Shown: positions 36,182-45,311 of the stretch, one piece after another
Position numbering within the stretch: the stretch's first letter is position 1
How the letters are laid out: each line of letters begins with the position of its first letter
Assembly: GCF_020639365.1 (NCBI RefSeq)
Contig: NZ_JAINUL010000001.1
Span: forward strand, 6,313,936 to 6,377,935
Length of the DNA stretch: 64,000 nt
Source: Streptomyces flavotricini
GTDB lineage: Bacteria; Actinomycetota; Actinomycetes; Streptomycetales; Streptomycetaceae
Direction: 5' to 3'
Program-made: the position numbers and the translations under genes
The notes under the pieces: generated by a model
The model's database searches: none
What the model was told of the DNA's origin: nothing
What the model saw: the letters and a program-made list of their open reading frames with translations, nothing else

Positions 36182-36948
36182 ATACGACCGCCGCAGGGGT
36201 GCTGGCACCGCAGGCGCGGCTGCTGCCCGCGCTGGCCGCCGTGTACCGGGCGCAGCTGTCCCGGGCCCGGGTGTCGCGTATCCCGCTGCTGTTCGTGGCC
36301 ACCTTCCAGTCCGTCGGGATCATGATCCTGATGCGGGGCGTGGTGGACGGGGGCTCGGAGGCCCGTGCCGTCGTCGCCGGCTCCTCCGTACTGGTCGTCG
36401 CCTTCGTCGCGCTGAACCTGCTCGCGCAGTACTTCGGGCAGCTGCGGGCCAGCGGCGGGCTCGACCACTACGCCACGCTGCCGGTGCCGCCGGCCTCGGT
36501 CGTGCTGGGCGCGGCGGCCGCGTACGCCTCCTTCACGCTGCCGGGCACGCTGGTGACGGCGGTGTTCGGATGCCTGCTGTTCGGGCTGCCGATGGGCGGG
36601 CTGTGGATCCTGGCCGCGGTGGTGCCGCTGGCCGGAGCCGCGCTGGCCGGGCTGGGAGCGGCGCTCGGGCTGCTGGCGCCGCGGCAGGAGCTGGCCACGC
36701 TGGCCGGGCAGCTCGGCATGTCGGCGGCGCTGCTGCTGGGGGTGCTGCCGCCGGAGCGGATGCCGGACGTGATCGTGTGGGCGCGGGACCTGCTGCCGTC
36801 CACGTACGGGGTGGAGGCGTTCGCGCGGACCTTCACCCCGCATCCGGACTGGGCGGCGGTCGGGCTGGACCTCGGGGTGTGCGGGGTGGTGGGCGTGCTC
36901 TCGCTGGCCGTCGCGACGTGGGCGTACCGGCGGGCGGCCGTCCGCTGA
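36178..36948 (+). CDS. ABC-2-type permease
   Basis: The 256-residue integral membrane protein has six hydrophobic segments and forms the channel part of the exporter with the upstream ATPase. Start GTG 36178 overlaps the stop of the ATPase gene, showing translational coupling. The substrate is unknown. Confidence 0.9.
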   Translation: MNTTAAGVLAPQARLLPALAAVYRAQLSRARVSRIPLLFVATFQSVGIMILMRGVVDGGSEARAVVAGSSVLVVAFVALNLLAQYFGQLRASGGLDHYATLPVPPASVVLGAAAAYASFTLPGTLVTAVFGCLLFGLPMGGLWILAAVVPLAGAALAGLGAALGLLAPRQELATLAGQLGMSAALLLGVLPPERMPDVIVWARDLLPSTYGVEAFARTFTPHPDWAAVGLDLGVCGVVGVLSLAVATWAYRRAAVR

Positions 36949-37015
36949 AGCGGCCGTCCGCCCCGGCGGCGGTCCTGCTGATGTCGGCGCCGTCGGCACC
37001 TGGCACGATGTGGGG

Positions 37016-37675
37016 GTGACCGAAGCCGTGACCACGCCCTCCCCGCACGAACCGCCGCTGCCGCCCGAGAAGCCGGGCGGCTCCGCCGGGCGCATCACCC
37101 CGGCGGACATCCGCGACGGGGCCGCCGCGGCCCTGCTGATCGGGGTGGCCGGTGTGCTGCTCGGCGTGCTGTGGGCGTGGCTGGCGCCGAAGGCCCAGTA
37201 CGTCTCCAACGGCGAGGCCGTCTTCCTGAAGAACTCCGAGAGCGAGGCCCGGATCGGGGCCGACGGGACGTTCTTCCTGCTGTCGGTGGGGTTCGGCGTG
37301 CTGAGCGCGGTGCTCGTGTTCCTGTGGCGGCGCCGCGGCGGTGTCCCGCTGGTGATCGGGCTGGTGGTCGGATCCTGCTTCGCCTCGCTGGCCGGATGGC
37401 GGATGGGGCTGTGGCTGGGGCCGTCCGCGGACGTGGCCGCCGCCGCGGTGAAGGCGGGCAAGGGGGTGGCGTTCGACGCGCCGCTGCAGCTGTTGGCGCA
37501 GGGGGTGCTGCTGGTCTGGCCGATGGTCGCCGTGGCCGTCCACCTCGGCCTGACGGCCCTGTGGACCCCGCACGACCCGGACCCGTCCGAGGACGCGGAC
37601 TGGGGGGGCTACCCCCCGCCCCACGTGCACTCGGCCCCGTCGGACCCGTCCGCGCCGGAGCCCCCGCGGGCCTGA
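37016..37675 (+). CDS. DUF2567-like membrane protein
   Basis: The 219-residue protein has a Pro-rich cytoplasmic N-terminus, four membrane segments (ALLIGVAGVLLGVLWAWLAP, FFLLSVGFGVLSAVLVFLW, VPLVIGLVVGSCFASLAGW, LLVWPMVAVAVHLGLTALW) and a Pro/Asp-rich tail. It fits the actinobacterial DUF2567 family, which has no known function. GTG 37016 is preferred; GTG 37010 would add two residues. Confidence 0.7.
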   Translation: MTEAVTTPSPHEPPLPPEKPGGSAGRITPADIRDGAAAALLIGVAGVLLGVLWAWLAPKAQYVSNGEAVFLKNSESEARIGADGTFFLLSVGFGVLSAVLVFLWRRRGGVPLVIGLVVGSCFASLAGWRMGLWLGPSADVAAAAVKAGKGVAFDAPLQLLAQGVLLVWPMVAVAVHLGLTALWTPHDPDPSEDADWGGYPPPHVHSAPSDPSAPEPPRA

Positions 37676-37704
37676 CCGCCGTCCGCGCCGGAGCCCGGGT
37701 CCCG

Positions 37705-38202
37705 CTACGCGCGGGCGATGGGGGCCAGGGTGGCCGCCGTCAACGTGGTCAGCGTGGCGGGCGGGAGTTCGACCTCCAGGCCCCGGCGGCCCGCCGAGAC
37801 GCAGATCGTGGCGTGCGCCGTCGCCGACTCGTCCACCACCGTGCGGAGCCGCTTGCGCTGGCCCAGCGGCGAGATGCCGCCCCGCACGTACCCCGTCGTG
37901 CGCTCCGCCAGCGCCGGGTCGGCCATCGCCGCCCGCTTGCCGGACACCGCGGTCGCCAGCGCCTTCAGGTCCAGGCTCCCCGACACCGGGACCACCGCCA
38001 CCACCAGGGCGCCGTCCACCTCGGCGACCAGCGTTTTGAAGACCCGCTCCGGGGAGACCCCCATGGCCTGCGCCGCCTCCTCGCCGTACGAGGGGTGCGC
38101 CGGATCGTGCTCGTAGGCGTGCACCGTGAACTGCGCCCGCGCGGAGTTCAGGGCCACGATCGCCGGAGTGCCCGCCGCAGTGGGGGCCTTCTTCTTCGCC
38201 AT
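37705..38202 (-). CDS. ybaK: YbaK/EbsC-family aminoacyl-tRNA deacylase
   Basis: The 165-residue protein has the YbaK fold landmarks: VFKTLVAEVDG with the catalytic lysine, KALATAVSGKRAAMAD, and TGYVRGGISPLGQRKRL. YbaK removes Cys wrongly loaded on tRNA-Pro. The gene follows the LON-domain gene by 13 bases on the same strand, so they may be cotranscribed. Confidence 0.9.
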   Translation of the reverse strand: MAKKKAPTAAGTPAIVALNSARAQFTVHAYEHDPAHPSYGEEAAQAMGVSPERVFKTLVAEVDGALVVAVVPVSGSLDLKALATAVSGKRAAMADPALAERTTGYVRGGISPLGQRKRLRTVVDESATAHATICVSAGRRGLEVELPPATLTTLTAATLAPIARA

Positions 38203-38215
38203 CAGTCCTTCGCCA

Positions 38216-38956
38216 TCAGTTCGGGCTGGTCGGCGCGCGCGTCAGGTCCACCGCCGGCAGCGACGGGAGGTGGCGGATGACCGCCGTCTCCGCGCGCAGC
38301 AGTTTCAGTTCCTCCGCGAGCCGCGTCGCGGTGTCCGGCGCCTGGAGCAGCCGCTGCTTCGCCGGGATGTCCAGTACGGCCGCCGCCGCCACCAGGTACG
38401 AGACCACCGACGGCTCGTCCGGCAGGTCGGCGCCCGAGGTCAGGGACCGCTCCCGGGCTCCGGCCAGCCGCTTCTGGTAGTTCCGGAAGGCCCGCAGGAC
38501 CCCTTCCGCCAGCGCGCCCGCGCCGTCGCCCGCGTCCTCCGGGAGCTCCTCCAGCTCCGCGACCAGGTACGGGCCCGAGGCGTCCACCGACAGCAGCCGC
38601 ACCCGCGCCGTACCGGTGGCCAGGACCTCGAAGCTGCCGTCCTCCCGCTCCCGGATCGTCGCCGCGTCCGCGATGCAGCCCACCCGGTGGAAGGCCTGGA
38701 CGGGGTCGGCCCCGAAGCCCGCCGTCGGGCCCCGCTCGGGCAGCGCCGTCTGGTCCGGCAGGCCCGGCGCGGTCGGCGCGACCTCCCGGCCGTCGCGGAT
38801 CGCGACGACCGCGAAGCGGCGCGGCTCGTCCTCGCCCGTCTTCAGCAGCTCGCGCATCATGGCGCGATAACGCTCCTCGAAGACGTTCAGCGGGAGGACG
38901 AGTCCCGGGAACAGCACCGAGTTCAGCGGGAAGAGGGGAAGGCGAACGGTGGTCAC
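38216..38956 (-). CDS. LON substrate-binding-domain protein
   Basis: The 246-residue protein contains only the N-terminal domain of Lon protease: RLPLFPLNSVLFPGLVLPLNVFEERYRAM, then the beta sheet with FEVLATGTARVRLLSV, and a helical C-terminus. There is no ATPase or protease part. Such stand-alone domains are common in actinobacteria and their role is unknown. GTG 38956 is the start; longer frame enters non-coding sequence. Confidence 0.88.
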   Translation of the reverse strand: MTTVRLPLFPLNSVLFPGLVLPLNVFEERYRAMMRELLKTGEDEPRRFAVVAIRDGREVAPTAPGLPDQTALPERGPTAGFGADPVQAFHRVGCIADAATIREREDGSFEVLATGTARVRLLSVDASGPYLVAELEELPEDAGDGAGALAEGVLRAFRNYQKRLAGARERSLTSGADLPDEPSVVSYLVAAAAVLDIPAKQRLLQAPDTATRLAEELKLLRAETAVIRHLPSLPAVDLTRAPTSPN

Positions 38957-39018
38957 GACGCACAGGGTAGTGGCCGGGGGCCAGGGCCTGTCACCTCGAT
39001 TGTCCGCGCTCTGCGCGC

Positions 39019-40620
39019 TCACCCCCGCCGCAGCAGCCGCGAGGCTCCCGCCGCCACCGTCGTCGCCAGGGTCCAGCCCAGCAGGACCAGCGCCGCGGAG
39101 CCCCACTGCCAGCCGCCCTCCACCTTCCACTGGCCGTCCTGGCCGAGATCGATCACGGGGAGCAGCAGGTCCAGGGCGTAGAGCGCCGGGTCCCAGTGCG
39201 GGTGCTCGTCCCCCTTGATCGGCGGCGGCTCGTGCCGGGAGAAGAGCAGGGCGCCCGCCGCCCACAGCACCGCCATCCACAGCGCGGCCCGGCCCGGGCG
39301 GTACCCGTACGCCACCGTCCAGTCCTGGAGGTACCCCCAGGCCTTGAGCGCGGGCGGCAGGGTGGCCCGGCGCCGGCGCTGCTTGGCCAGCAGCACCTCG
39401 CGGGCGTCCGCGTCCTCGCCGCTCGCGCGCAGTACGGTGGCCAGCCGCTCGTACGGCTCCGGCGAGTACTCGGGGGTGGCCGCCGCCACCCAGTCCAGCC
39501 GGCGCGCGAGCGGGAAGTGGCCGCGGGGTGCGAGGTTCTCGTAGGCGAACCCCTCTATCGAGACCCCGCCCGGGCCGGGCCAGCTGGTGGAGGTGTCGAC
39601 GAGCTTGACCACCTTCGCCCCCGACAGCACCACCCGCCCCTGCTCCGGCCGCTCCCCGACGAACCGCAGCTCCGGGGTCTGGATCCGGCGCAGCGAGACC
39701 TCCTGCCCGTCGGTCAGGACGAACCGGGCCCCGTAGAAGTCGACGGCGTCGCCGAAGCGTCCGTCGTCCAGGCGCAGCCCTCCCCGGCACTCGAAGCGCT
39801 GGGCCCGCTGCCCGCGCGTGGGCGTCTGGCCCAGCCCGTACGGGGGAGTGGAGGAGCCGGAGTCGCCGGGGACGTAGTCGAGGGCGATCGAGGTCAGGTA
39901 CAGGGTCCGCTCGACGGTCAGCTGCGGGGCGTTCAGCGCGCGCCGCCCGTGCGGATTGCGCAGCCGGGCCCCGCGCAGGTTCATCGACACGCCGACCTTC
40001 GCCCCGCGCAGGCTCACCTCCCCGTCCGTCTCCAGCAGCTCGCCCTGGAAGTCCTGCGCGACCGACATCCCGTCGGCGGCTATGGCCCGGCCCTTGTTGT
40101 CCCGCCGCACCACGGCCTGGCTGATCAGCAGGTCGGTGCCGATCTGGGCGTCGGTCAGCCGGACCCCGCGGGCCACGCGGCAGCGCGGCAGGTGCAGGTC
40201 GCCCTCGGTGTGCAGCCGGGAGGCGTCCAGCCGCGGTATCGCGCAGTTGATCATGCGCAGGGTGATGAACCGCGTCTCGGACAGCTGGATCTCACTGTCG
40301 AAGCGACAGGACTGGAGTTCGACGTACGGCTGCACGGTCCCCCCGGACAGGTCGAGCCGCCCCGTGATCCGTACGCCGCGCAGCTTCAGCGCCGACACCC
40401 GGCCCGGCACCGGCGGCGGCCCGTGGAGCAGCAGCAGCGCCACCACCTGGGCGCGGACGCTGCGCGCGGCGCCCCAGGTCCGCCCGCTGTCGTGCGGATC
40501 GTCCTCGTTGGCGGCGCGGGCGCTGAGATCGCAGACGCTGCCCGTCCTGTACGCCTGCCACATGCGGCGTTCGGGATCGGTGAGATCCGCGGGCTGCTCG
40601 CCCGGCCGTGACTCCGCCAT
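39019..40620 (-). CDS. membrane-associated protein with pentapeptide-like repeats
   Basis: The 533-residue product has an N-terminal part (MAESRPGEQPADLTDPERRMW), then about 330 residues of short beta-strand repeats (LRGVRITGRLDLSGGTVQ, CRFDSEIQLSETRF, LRGAKVGVSMNLRGARLRN, SGAKVVKLVDTS), which suggest a right-handed beta helix of pentapeptide type. The C-terminus has two membrane spans (ALWMAVLWAAGALLF and GSAALVLLGWTLATTVAAGA). Proteins of this kind are often annotated as oxidoreductases, but I see no nucleotide-binding motif. GGAGGGG precedes ATG 40620. Confidence 0.75.
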   Translation of the reverse strand: MAESRPGEQPADLTDPERRMWQAYRTGSVCDLSARAANEDDPHDSGRTWGAARSVRAQVVALLLLHGPPPVPGRVSALKLRGVRITGRLDLSGGTVQPYVELQSCRFDSEIQLSETRFITLRMINCAIPRLDASRLHTEGDLHLPRCRVARGVRLTDAQIGTDLLISQAVVRRDNKGRAIAADGMSVAQDFQGELLETDGEVSLRGAKVGVSMNLRGARLRNPHGRRALNAPQLTVERTLYLTSIALDYVPGDSGSSTPPYGLGQTPTRGQRAQRFECRGGLRLDDGRFGDAVDFYGARFVLTDGQEVSLRRIQTPELRFVGERPEQGRVVLSGAKVVKLVDTSTSWPGPGGVSIEGFAYENLAPRGHFPLARRLDWVAAATPEYSPEPYERLATVLRASGEDADAREVLLAKQRRRRATLPPALKAWGYLQDWTVAYGYRPGRAALWMAVLWAAGALLFSRHEPPPIKGDEHPHWDPALYALDLLLPVIDLGQDGQWKVEGGWQWGSAALVLLGWTLATTVAAGASRLLRRG

Positions 40621-40687
40621 GGCGGCCCCCCTCCGCTGCGCATACGTGTAGGGGAACGCTAATGGGCACCGGTGACACCCGGGGCGT

Positions 40688-40704
40688 GTATCAGCCAGTG
40701 ATAC
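40688..40704. promoter_or_regulatory. perfect dyad upstream of hisD
   Basis: GTATCA and TGATAC flank a 5 base spacer in the 124 bp gap between the beta-helix gene and hisD. The size and symmetry fit a dimeric repressor site. No regulator gene is adjacent. Confidence 0.45.
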
Positions 40705-40744
40705 GGGCGAACGGTGGCGGGAGGCGGTCTGAGAGAATTGGGAG

Positions 40745-42067
40745 GTGATCTCTCGTATCGACCTGCGCGGTGACGCCCTCCCCGAGGGTGGCGCCCTGCG
40801 CGATCTGCTGCCCCGTGCCGAGTTCGACGTGGAAGCCGCCCTGGAGAAGGTGCGGCCCATCTGCGAGGACGTCCATCATCGCGGCACGGCGGCGTTGATC
40901 GAGTACGCACAGAAGTTCGACGGCGTCACGCTGGAGCAGGTCAGGGTCCCCGCCGAGGCCCTCAAGACCGCGCTCGCCGAGCTCGACCCGGCCGTCCGCG
41001 CCGCGCTCGAGGAGTCGATCCGGCGCGCCCGGATCGTCCACCGCGAGCAGCGCCGCGGCGAGCACACCACCCAGGTGGTCCCCGGCGGAACCGTGACCGA
41101 GAAGTGGGTTCCGGTCGAGCGCGTGGGCCTGTACGCCCCGGGCGGCCGCTCCGTGTACCCGTCCTCCGTCGTCATGAACGTCGTCCCGGCCCAGGAGGCG
41201 GGCGTCGAGTCGATCGCGCTCGCGTCCCCGCCGCAGAAGGAGTTCGGCGGCCTGCCGCACCCCACGATCCTCGCCGCCTGCGCCCTGCTCGGCGTGGACG
41301 AGGTGTACGCGGCCGGCGGCGCCGTGGCCGTCGCGATGTTCGCGTACGGCACCGAGGACTGCCTCCCCGTCAACATGGTGACCGGCCCCGGCAACATCTG
41401 GGTCGCGGCCGCCAAGCGCTACTTCACCGGCCGCATCGGCATCGACACCGAGGCGGGCCCCACCGAGATCGCGGTCCTCGCGGACTCCACGGCCGACCCG
41501 GTGCACGTCGCCGCCGACCTGATCAGCCAGGCCGAGCACGACCCGCTGGCCGCCGCCGTGCTCGTCACGGACTCCGAGGAGCTCGCGGCCGCCGTCGAGC
41601 GCGAGCTGGAACCGCAGGTCGCGGCCACCAAGCACGTCGAGGACCGGATCAAGCCGGCCCTCGCGGGCAAGCAGTCCGCGATCGTGCTGGTCGACAGCCT
41701 GGAGGACGGCCTCAAGGTCGTCGACGCGTACGGGGCCGAGCACCTGGAGATCCAGACCGCCGACGCCGCGGCCTGGGCCGCCCGCGTGCGCAACGCCGGC
41801 GCGATCTTCGTCGGCCCGTGGGCCCCCGTCTCGCTCGGCGACTACTGCGCCGGGTCGAACCACGTCCTGCCCACGGGCGGCTGCGCCTGCCACTCCTCCG
41901 GCCTGTCCGTGCAGTCCTTCCTGCGCGGCATCCACATCGTCGACTACACGCGCGACGCCCTCGCCGAGGTCACCCACCACGTGGTGACGCTGGCGGAGGC
42001 CGAGGACCTGCCGGCGCACGGCGCGGCCCTCAAGGCGCGCTTCGGCTGGAAGGTGCCCACCCAGTGA
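40745..42067 (+). CDS. hisD: Histidinol dehydrogenase
   Basis: HisD oxidises L-histidinol to histidine in two NAD-dependent steps, with zinc. The 440-residue product has GPGNIWVAAAKRYFTGRIGIDTEAGPTE and SQAEHDPLAAAVLVT, and the conserved SLGDYCAGSNHVLPTGG. The GTG start at 40745 gives the MISRIDLRGD N-terminus, but it is embedded in a perfect 10-base match to the 16S 3' end (GGAGGTGATC, 40741-40750), which leaves no normal spacing. It heads the his operon and overlaps hisC by 4 nt. Confidence 0.96.
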   Translation: MISRIDLRGDALPEGGALRDLLPRAEFDVEAALEKVRPICEDVHHRGTAALIEYAQKFDGVTLEQVRVPAEALKTALAELDPAVRAALEESIRRARIVHREQRRGEHTTQVVPGGTVTEKWVPVERVGLYAPGGRSVYPSSVVMNVVPAQEAGVESIALASPPQKEFGGLPHPTILAACALLGVDEVYAAGGAVAVAMFAYGTEDCLPVNMVTGPGNIWVAAAKRYFTGRIGIDTEAGPTEIAVLADSTADPVHVAADLISQAEHDPLAAAVLVTDSEELAAAVERELEPQVAATKHVEDRIKPALAGKQSAIVLVDSLEDGLKVVDAYGAEHLEIQTADAAAWAARVRNAGAIFVGPWAPVSLGDYCAGSNHVLPTGGCACHSSGLSVQSFLRGIHIVDYTRDALAEVTHHVVTLAEAEDLPAHGAALKARFGWKVPTQ

Positions 42068-43173
42068 GCTTCGGGATCGACGACCTCCCCATCCGGGACG
42101 AACTGCGCGGCAAGAGCCCGTACGGCGCCCCGCAGCTCGACGTGCCCGTCCAGCTGAACACCAACGAGAACCCGTACGAGCTCCCCGCCGAGCTCGTCGC
42201 GCGGATCGCCGAGCGCGTCGCCGACGCCGCCCGCACCCTCAACCGCTACCCCGACCGGGACGCGGTCGAGCTGCGGACCGAGCTGGCCGCGTACCTCACC
42301 CGTACGGGCAAGCACCCGGTCTCCCGCGAGAACGTATGGGCCGCCAACGGCTCCAACGAGGTCATCCAGCAGCTGCTGCAGACCTTCGGCGGGCCCGGGC
42401 GGACCGCGATCGGCTTCGAGCCCTCGTACTCCATGCACGCGCTGATCGCGCGCGGCACCGGCACGGGCTGGATCTCCGGCCCGCGCCGCGAGGACTTCCG
42501 CGTCGACGTGGAGGCGGCCGAGCAGGCCATCGCCGAGAACGCGCCCGACGTCGTCTTCATCACCTCGCCCAACAACCCCACGGGTACCGCGGTCGAGGCG
42601 GAGACCGTCCTCGCCCTCTACGAGGCCGCGCAGGCGGCCAAGCCCTCCCTGGTGATCGTGGACGAGGCGTACGTGGAGTTCAGCCACCGGGACTCGCTCC
42701 TGCCGCTGATCGAGGGCCGCCCGAACCTGGTGATCTCCCGGACCATGTCCAAGGCCTTCGGCGCCGCAGGGCTGCGCCTGGGCTACCTGGCCGCCCACCC
42801 GGCCGTGGTCGACGCCGTCCAGCTCGTACGCCTGCCGTACCACCTGTCGGCCGTCACCCAGGCGACCGCGCTGGCCGCCCTGGAGCACACCGACACCCTG
42901 CTCGGCTACGTCGAACAGCTCAAGGCCGAGCGGGACCGCCTGGTCGCCGAGGTGCGGGCCATCGGCTACGAGGTCACCGAGTCCGACGCGAACTTCATCC
43001 AGTTCGGGAAGTTCGAGGACTCGCACACCGCCTGGCAGAAGATCCTCGACCAGGGTGTCCTGGTCAGGGACAACGGCGTACCGGGCTGGCTGCGGGTCAC
43101 CGCCGGCACCCCGGCCGAGAACGACGCGTTCCTGGAAGCGGTTCGCGCACTGAAGAAGGAGCAGCACGCATGA
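42064..43173 (+). CDS. hisC: Histidinol-phosphate aminotransferase
   Basis: This PLP enzyme turns imidazole acetol phosphate into histidinol phosphate. The 369-residue product has LNTNENPYELP at the N-terminus, SPNNPTGT, VDEAYVEF and the PLP-binding Lys230 in SRTMSKAFGAAGLRLGY. The GTG start overlaps hisD and the stop overlaps hisB (ATGA), so the three are coupled. Confidence 0.96.
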   Translation: MSFGIDDLPIRDELRGKSPYGAPQLDVPVQLNTNENPYELPAELVARIAERVADAARTLNRYPDRDAVELRTELAAYLTRTGKHPVSRENVWAANGSNEVIQQLLQTFGGPGRTAIGFEPSYSMHALIARGTGTGWISGPRREDFRVDVEAAEQAIAENAPDVVFITSPNNPTGTAVEAETVLALYEAAQAAKPSLVIVDEAYVEFSHRDSLLPLIEGRPNLVISRTMSKAFGAAGLRLGYLAAHPAVVDAVQLVRLPYHLSAVTQATALAALEHTDTLLGYVEQLKAERDRLVAEVRAIGYEVTESDANFIQFGKFEDSHTAWQKILDQGVLVRDNGVPGWLRVTAGTPAENDAFLEAVRALKKEQHA

Positions 43174-43763
43174 GCCGCATCGGACGGGTCGAACGGACCA
43201 CGAAGGAGACCTCGGTCCTCGTCGAGATAAACCTCGACGGCACGGGCAAGGTCGACGTCTCGACGGGTGTGGGCTTCTACGACCACATGCTCGACCAGCT
43301 CGGCCGCCACGGCCTCTTCGACCTCACGGTCAAGACGGACGGCGACCTGCACATCGACAGCCACCACACCATCGAGGACACCGCCCTCGCGCTCGGCGCC
43401 GCCTTCAAGCAGGCCCTCGGCGACAAGGTGGGCATCTACCGCTTCGGCAACTGCACCGTGCCGCTCGACGAGTCCCTCGCGCAGGTGACCGTCGACCTGT
43501 CCGGCCGCCCGTACCTCGTGCACACCGAGCCCGAGAACATGGCGCCGATGATCGGCGAGTACGACACGACGATGACCCGGCACATCTTCGAGTCCTTCGT
43601 CGCGCAGGCACAGATCGCCCTGCACATCCACGTCCCGTACGGCCGCAACGCCCACCACATCGTGGAGTGCCAGTTCAAGGCCCTGGCCCGCGCCCTGCGC
43701 TACGCGGCGGAGTTCGACCCGCGCGCCGCCGGCATCCTGCCCTCCACGAAGGGCGCCCTCTAG
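43170..43763 (+). CDS. hisB: Imidazoleglycerol-phosphate dehydratase
   Basis: The 197-residue monofunctional HisB dehydrates imidazole glycerol phosphate using two manganese ions. The metal ligands lie in GVGFYDHMLDQLGRHG, DSHHTIEDTALALG and NAHHIVECQFKALARAL. Length fits the dehydratase alone, without the phosphatase domain of enteric HisB; the histidinol phosphatase must be encoded elsewhere. Confidence 0.96.
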   Translation: MSRIGRVERTTKETSVLVEINLDGTGKVDVSTGVGFYDHMLDQLGRHGLFDLTVKTDGDLHIDSHHTIEDTALALGAAFKQALGDKVGIYRFGNCTVPLDESLAQVTVDLSGRPYLVHTEPENMAPMIGEYDTTMTRHIFESFVAQAQIALHIHVPYGRNAHHIVECQFKALARALRYAAEFDPRAAGILPSTKGAL

Positions 43764-43765
43764 CC

Positions 43766-43933
43766 GTGAACGGCCTGAACACCATCCTGATCGTCTTCGG
43801 CCTCTTCCTGGCCGGCGGCGTCTACTCCTTCCAGAAGCAGAAGATGCCCAAGTCGGTCATCATCCTGCTCGCCATCGGCTCCGCGATGTGCCTCGCCGCC
43901 GGAGTCCTGCGGATCCAGGGGATTTGGGAATGA
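43766..43933 (+). CDS. small membrane protein, 55 aa, in the his operon
   Basis: The 55-residue product has two hydrophobic segments (NTILIVFGLFLAGGVYSF and SVIILLAIGSAMCLAAGVL) joined by the basic turn QKQKMPK. It lies between hisB and hisH: GTG 2 bases after hisB, and its stop overlaps the hisH ATG. The position and coupling show it is translated with the pathway. Function is unknown. Confidence 0.8.
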   Translation: MNGLNTILIVFGLFLAGGVYSFQKQKMPKSVIILLAIGSAMCLAAGVLRIQGIWE

Positions 43934-44580
43934 GCGCAGCCCGACCGACCAAGACGGTCGTGGTCTTCGACTACGGCTTCGGAAACGTACGTTCCGCCGA
44001 GCGCGCGCTGGCGCGGGTCGGGGCGGACGTCGAGATCACCCGCGACTACGACAAGGCCATGGACGCCGACGGGCTGCTCGTGCCCGGTGTCGGGGCCTTC
44101 TCGGCCTGCATGCGGGGACTCAAGGACGCCCGCGGCGACTGGATCATCGGCCGCAGGCTCTCCGGCGGACGGCCCGTCATGGGCATCTGCGTCGGCATGC
44201 AGATCCTCTTCGAGCGCGGCATCGAGCACGGCGTGGAGACGGAGGGCCTCGACGAGTGGCCCGGCACCGTCGAGCCGCTGCGCGCCCCGATCGTGCCCCA
44301 CATGGGCTGGAACACCGTGGACGCGCCGGCCGACAGCCAGGCCTTCAAGGGCCTGGACGCCGACTCCCGGTTCTACTTCGTGCACTCGTACGCGGTCCGC
44401 GCCTGGAGCCTGGAGGTCACCAACCCCGCGATCCGCGCCCCCAGGGTCACCTGGGCCACGCATGGCGAGCCCTTCGTGGCGGCGGTGGAGAACCGGGCCC
44501 TGTGGGCCACCCAGTTCCACCCCGAGAAGTCCGGCGACGCCGGCGCCCAGCTCCTCACCAACTGGATCGAGACCCTCTGA
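43930..44580 (+). CDS. hisH: Imidazole glycerol phosphate synthase, glutaminase subunit
   Basis: HisH releases ammonia from glutamine and passes it to HisF. The 216-residue class I amidotransferase has the triad Cys87 (MGICVGMQILFE), His197 and Glu199 (TQFHPEKSG), and an N-terminal VVVFDYGFGNVRS. It overlaps the small membrane-protein gene and, by one base, priA. Confidence 0.96.
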   Translation: MSAARPTKTVVVFDYGFGNVRSAERALARVGADVEITRDYDKAMDADGLLVPGVGAFSACMRGLKDARGDWIIGRRLSGGRPVMGICVGMQILFERGIEHGVETEGLDEWPGTVEPLRAPIVPHMGWNTVDAPADSQAFKGLDADSRFYFVHSYAVRAWSLEVTNPAIRAPRVTWATHGEPFVAAVENRALWATQFHPEKSGDAGAQLLTNWIETL

Positions 44581-45311
44581 TGACCGCCAGCAAGCTCGAA
44601 CTGCTGCCTGCCGTCGACGTCCGCGACGGCCAGGCCGTCCGCCTCGTGCACGGCGTGTCCGGCAGCGAGACCTCCTACGGGTCCCCGCTCGAGGCCGCCC
44701 TCGCCTGGCAGGCCTCCGGGGCCGAGTGGCTCCACCTCGTCGACCTCGACGCCGCCTTCGGCACCGGTGACAACCGCGCGCTCGTCGCCGAGATCACCGG
44801 CGCCATGGACATCAAGGTCGAGCTGTCCGGCGGCATCCGCGACGACGCCTCGCTCGCCGCGGCCCTCGCCACCGGCTGCACCCGCGTCAACCTCGGCACC
44901 GCCGCCCTGGAGACCCCCGAGTGGGCCGCGAAGGCCATCGCCGAGCACGGCGACAAGATCGCGGTCGGTCTCGACGTACGCGGTACGACCCTCAAGGGCC
45001 GCGGCTGGACCAGCGAGGGCGGGGACCTCTACGAGACCCTCGCGCGCCTGGACTCCGAGGGCTGCGCCCGGTACGTCGTCACCGACATCGGCAAGGACGG
45101 CACGCTGACCGGCCCCAACCTGGAGCTGCTGAAGAACGTCTGCGCCGCCACCGACCGGCCGGTCGTGGCCTCCGGCGGCATCTCCTCGCTGGACGACCTG
45201 CGGGCGCTGGCCGCCCTGGTGCCGGCGGGCGTCGAGGGCGCGATCGTCGGCAAGGCCCTGTACGCGAAGGCCTTCACCCTGGAAGAAGCCCTGAAGGTGG
45301 TCTCCGCATGA
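44580..45311 (+). CDS. priA: PriA, dual HisA/TrpF isomerase
   Basis: In actinobacteria one barrel enzyme carries out both the ProFAR isomerase step of histidine synthesis (HisA) and the PRA isomerase step of tryptophan synthesis (TrpF). The 243-residue product has the general base and acid Asp13 (LLPAVDVRDG) and Asp132 (VGLDVRG), with phosphate-binding VELSGGIRDD and VASGGISS. No separate trpF is present between trpC and trpB, which supports the dual role. Confidence 0.95.
   Translation: MTASKLELLPAVDVRDGQAVRLVHGVSGSETSYGSPLEAALAWQASGAEWLHLVDLDAAFGTGDNRALVAEITGAMDIKVELSGGIRDDASLAAALATGCTRVNLGTAALETPEWAAKAIAEHGDKIAVGLDVRGTTLKGRGWTSEGGDLYETLARLDSEGCARYVVTDIGKDGTLTGPNLELLKNVCAATDRPVVASGGISSLDDLRALAALVPAGVEGAIVGKALYAKAFTLEEALKVVSA

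Noticed and set aside
44580..45311. missing hisA and trpF as a gap in the pathways
   Set aside because: The dual-substrate enzyme PriA covers both steps in actinobacteria.
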